Part shown: positions 5,281 through 6,466 of the stretch, piece by piece
Layout of the letters: every line of letters begins with the position of its first letter
Position numbering within the stretch: position 1 is the stretch's first letter
Origin: Thermacetogenium sp. UBA5472
GTDB taxonomy: Bacteria; Bacillota; DSM-12270; Thermacetogeniales; Thermacetogeniaceae
Length of the DNA stretch: 6,466 bases
Reading direction: 5' to 3'
Assembly: GCA_002426495.1 (NCBI GenBank)
Contig: DIQC01000045.1
Location: 6,528 to 12,993 of the forward strand
Made by a program: the position numbers and the translations under genes
Notes under the pieces: generated by a model
The model's database searches: none
What the model was told of the DNA's origin: nothing
What the model saw: only the letters and a program-made list of their open reading frames with translations

Positions 5281-6466
5281 GATTACCTCCAATTGATCGC
5301 TTTTTTGAAATAGCAGCATTGGATGCCTTGCACGATTTGGCTTGATAGAGTGCGCCAAGCAATTCGATTGCTATAATCGGCATCATTGCAACGATTGCTA
5401 TCATACCAAACCCATCTGCTACCACATCAGCTGTCGGAACTTGTGCAGCGATGCCCTGAACAAAGGCAAGGGAGAAGGTGGCTGTCATAGGTCCTGAAGC
5501 AACACCGCCTGCATCAAATGCCATACCCACAAACAAGTCAGGTACAAAGTAAGCCAATATCACGGCGAGACCAAACCCGGGCAGTAAATACATCCAAAGC
5601 TGGATACCAGGTATGAGAATCCGCAAGGCAGACATAAAGATGGATAGACCAACTGCTACAGACAGGAAAATGAGAACCAATTTGCGTTTGACTGATCCTC
5701 CGGTGACATCTTCCACCTGATAGGTTAATACATGAACAGCTGGCTCGGCCAAGACAGTGGTAAGACCGAGTAGCAAAGCTACAAGGAGAACCGGCATACT
5801 TGAGTCGATCGAAGCAAGCTGTATTCCCAGCTGGGCGCCCACTTCCATAAAACCGCCATTAACGCCCAACAAAAATACTACAAGCCCTACAAAAGTTAAA
5901 ACTATACCTCGGATAATATCGATTACCTTGCTCTTTTTGTGTTTAAAGAAAAATACCTGAAATATTATATATGCGATAATAATCGGTAGCAGCGTCAGAA
6001 AAGACTCCCATGCAATGTTAAAGAGTTTGGAGCCATATGCATCAAATAGAGTGGTGGTAGTTATGTCTGCTTCCGGCAAAGCGCCATTCAGTTTACCGCC
6101 TTCAAGAAAAAGGCCGGCAATCAAAACTCCGAGAATCGCACCTGTCGAAGAAATACCTACCAACCCAAAGCTGTCGGCTTCACTCATCTTGCTGTCTTTT
6201 TTCATAGCGGAGAACCCCGCAGCCAATGCCAGCATAAAAGGAACCGTAATCGCACCTGTCGTAGCCCCGGAAGCATCAAATGCTATGGCCAGAAAATCAG
6301 ATGATGAGAATAATGACAGAATAAAGATCAAAGCATATGCGCCTGTAAACACATATTTCAGTCGGATATCCTTAAGGATGCGCAGCATTCCAAGAGTCAT
6401 CATCACTCCAATCCCAACGGAGACAACAATTACCATCAAGGTGTTCTCAAACTGACCAGAAGTCAC
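5273..6466 (-). CDS. DUF1538 family membrane protein, probable cation transporter (5' end outside window)
   Basis: The window holds 397 residues of the C-terminal part; the gene continues past base 6466, and the GTG at the edge is probably internal. It is very hydrophobic, with about ten to twelve membrane segments. Two homologous halves are visible about 254 residues apart: FDASGATTGAIT (63-74) matches FDAGGVASGPMT (317-328), and MLRILKDI (27-34) matches ALRILIPG (280-287). The second half also shows AEPAVHVLTYQVEDVTGG (240-257); its partner in the first half would lie off the window, so roughly 110 residues are missing. DUF1538 proteins have been reported in a two-gene Na+(K+)/H+ antiporter of Halomonas (UmpAB), so cation/proton exchange at the cytoplasmic membrane is a reasonable inference, not proven here. 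The stop overlaps the P-II gene start by eight bases. Confidence 0.9.
   Translation of the reverse strand: MTSGQFENTLMVIVVSVGIGVMMTLGMLRILKDIRLKYVFTGAYALIFILSLFSSSDFLAIAFDASGATTGAITVPFMLALAAGFSAMKKDSKMSEADSFGLVGISSTGAILGVLIAGLFLEGGKLNGALPEADITTTTLFDAYGSKLFNIAWESFLTLLPIIIAYIIFQVFFFKHKKSKVIDIIRGIVLTFVGLVVFLLGVNGGFMEVGAQLGIQLASIDSSMPVLLVALLLGLTTVLAEPAVHVLTYQVEDVTGGSVKRKLVLIFLSVAVGLSIFMSALRILIPGIQLWMYLLPGFGLAVILAYFVPDLFVGMAFDAGGVASGPMTATFSLAFVQGIAAQVPTADVVADGFGMIAIVAMMPIIAIELLGALYQAKSCKASNAAISKKRSIGGNHG

Noticed and set aside
5281..5358. Longer start for the P-II gene adding 26 residues (ATG at 5358)
   Set aside because: The extension lies wholly within the DUF1538 gene in another frame, shows no P-II similarity, and the ATG at 5280 has a clear GGAGGT upstream.
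6015..6455. 146-codon plus-strand open frame opposite the DUF1538 gene
   Set aside because: It is the antisense shadow of a conserved membrane gene, rich in Ser/Pro/Thr/Ile as expected for such shadows, with no ribosome-binding site or known domain.

Overview
The window looks like chromosomal DNA of a Gram-positive, low-to-mid G+C bacterium, most likely a member of the Clostridia. The evidence is strong AGGAGG-type ribosome-binding sites before nearly every gene, consensus sigma-A promoters (TTGACA-N17-TACTAT and TTGTTA-N17-TATAAT), a YtrA-type GntR/ABC operon, a DUF1538/P-II gene pair, and mixed ATG/GTG starts. A Desulfitobacterium-like (Peptococcaceae) host is a guess from gene style only. 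No rRNA, tRNA, CRISPR array or intact transposase is visible.

Layout. (1) Positions 25-1643, minus strand: a two-gene operon. A 69-residue excisionase-type helix-turn-helix protein is followed, through an ATGA overlap, by a 470-residue protein that joins a 12-segment MFS-like membrane domain to a LuxR-type DNA-binding domain. A good promoter lies at 1693-1721, with an inverted repeat behind it. (2) Positions 1722-2310: an accessory patch with no convincing intact gene. It holds a possible remnant of a glycine-rich repeat protein on the plus strand, an 87-codon minus-strand frame that looks like the C-terminal end of a lost gene, and a 9-bp perfect hairpin. (3) Positions 2315-4337, plus strand: a complete three-gene operon of GntR/YtrA repressor, ABC ATPase and six-segment permease. 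It runs from a sigma-A promoter with an operator-like palindrome over its -10 box to a strong intrinsic terminator. (4) Positions 4338-4475: a short plus-strand coding-like remnant interrupted by TAG. (5) Positions 4469-6466, minus strand: a DUF1538 membrane protein whose 5' end lies outside the window, overlapping by 8 bases a protein made of two tandem P-II-like domains, and ending at an intrinsic terminator.

How the genes may work together. Region 1 looks like a sensor/regulator unit in which a transporter-like membrane domain senses a ligand and carries its own DNA-binding domain. Region 3 looks like a self-repressed exporter or envelope-stress ABC system. Region 5 is the most interesting unit. 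DUF1538 proteins have been linked to cation/proton antiport, and P-II proteins typically gate membrane transporters by direct contact, so the tightly coupled pair suggests a transporter with a dedicated double-P-II regulator. The second P-II domain also has its own ribosome-binding site and ATG inside the longer gene, so the operon may make both a tandem and a single-domain regulator.
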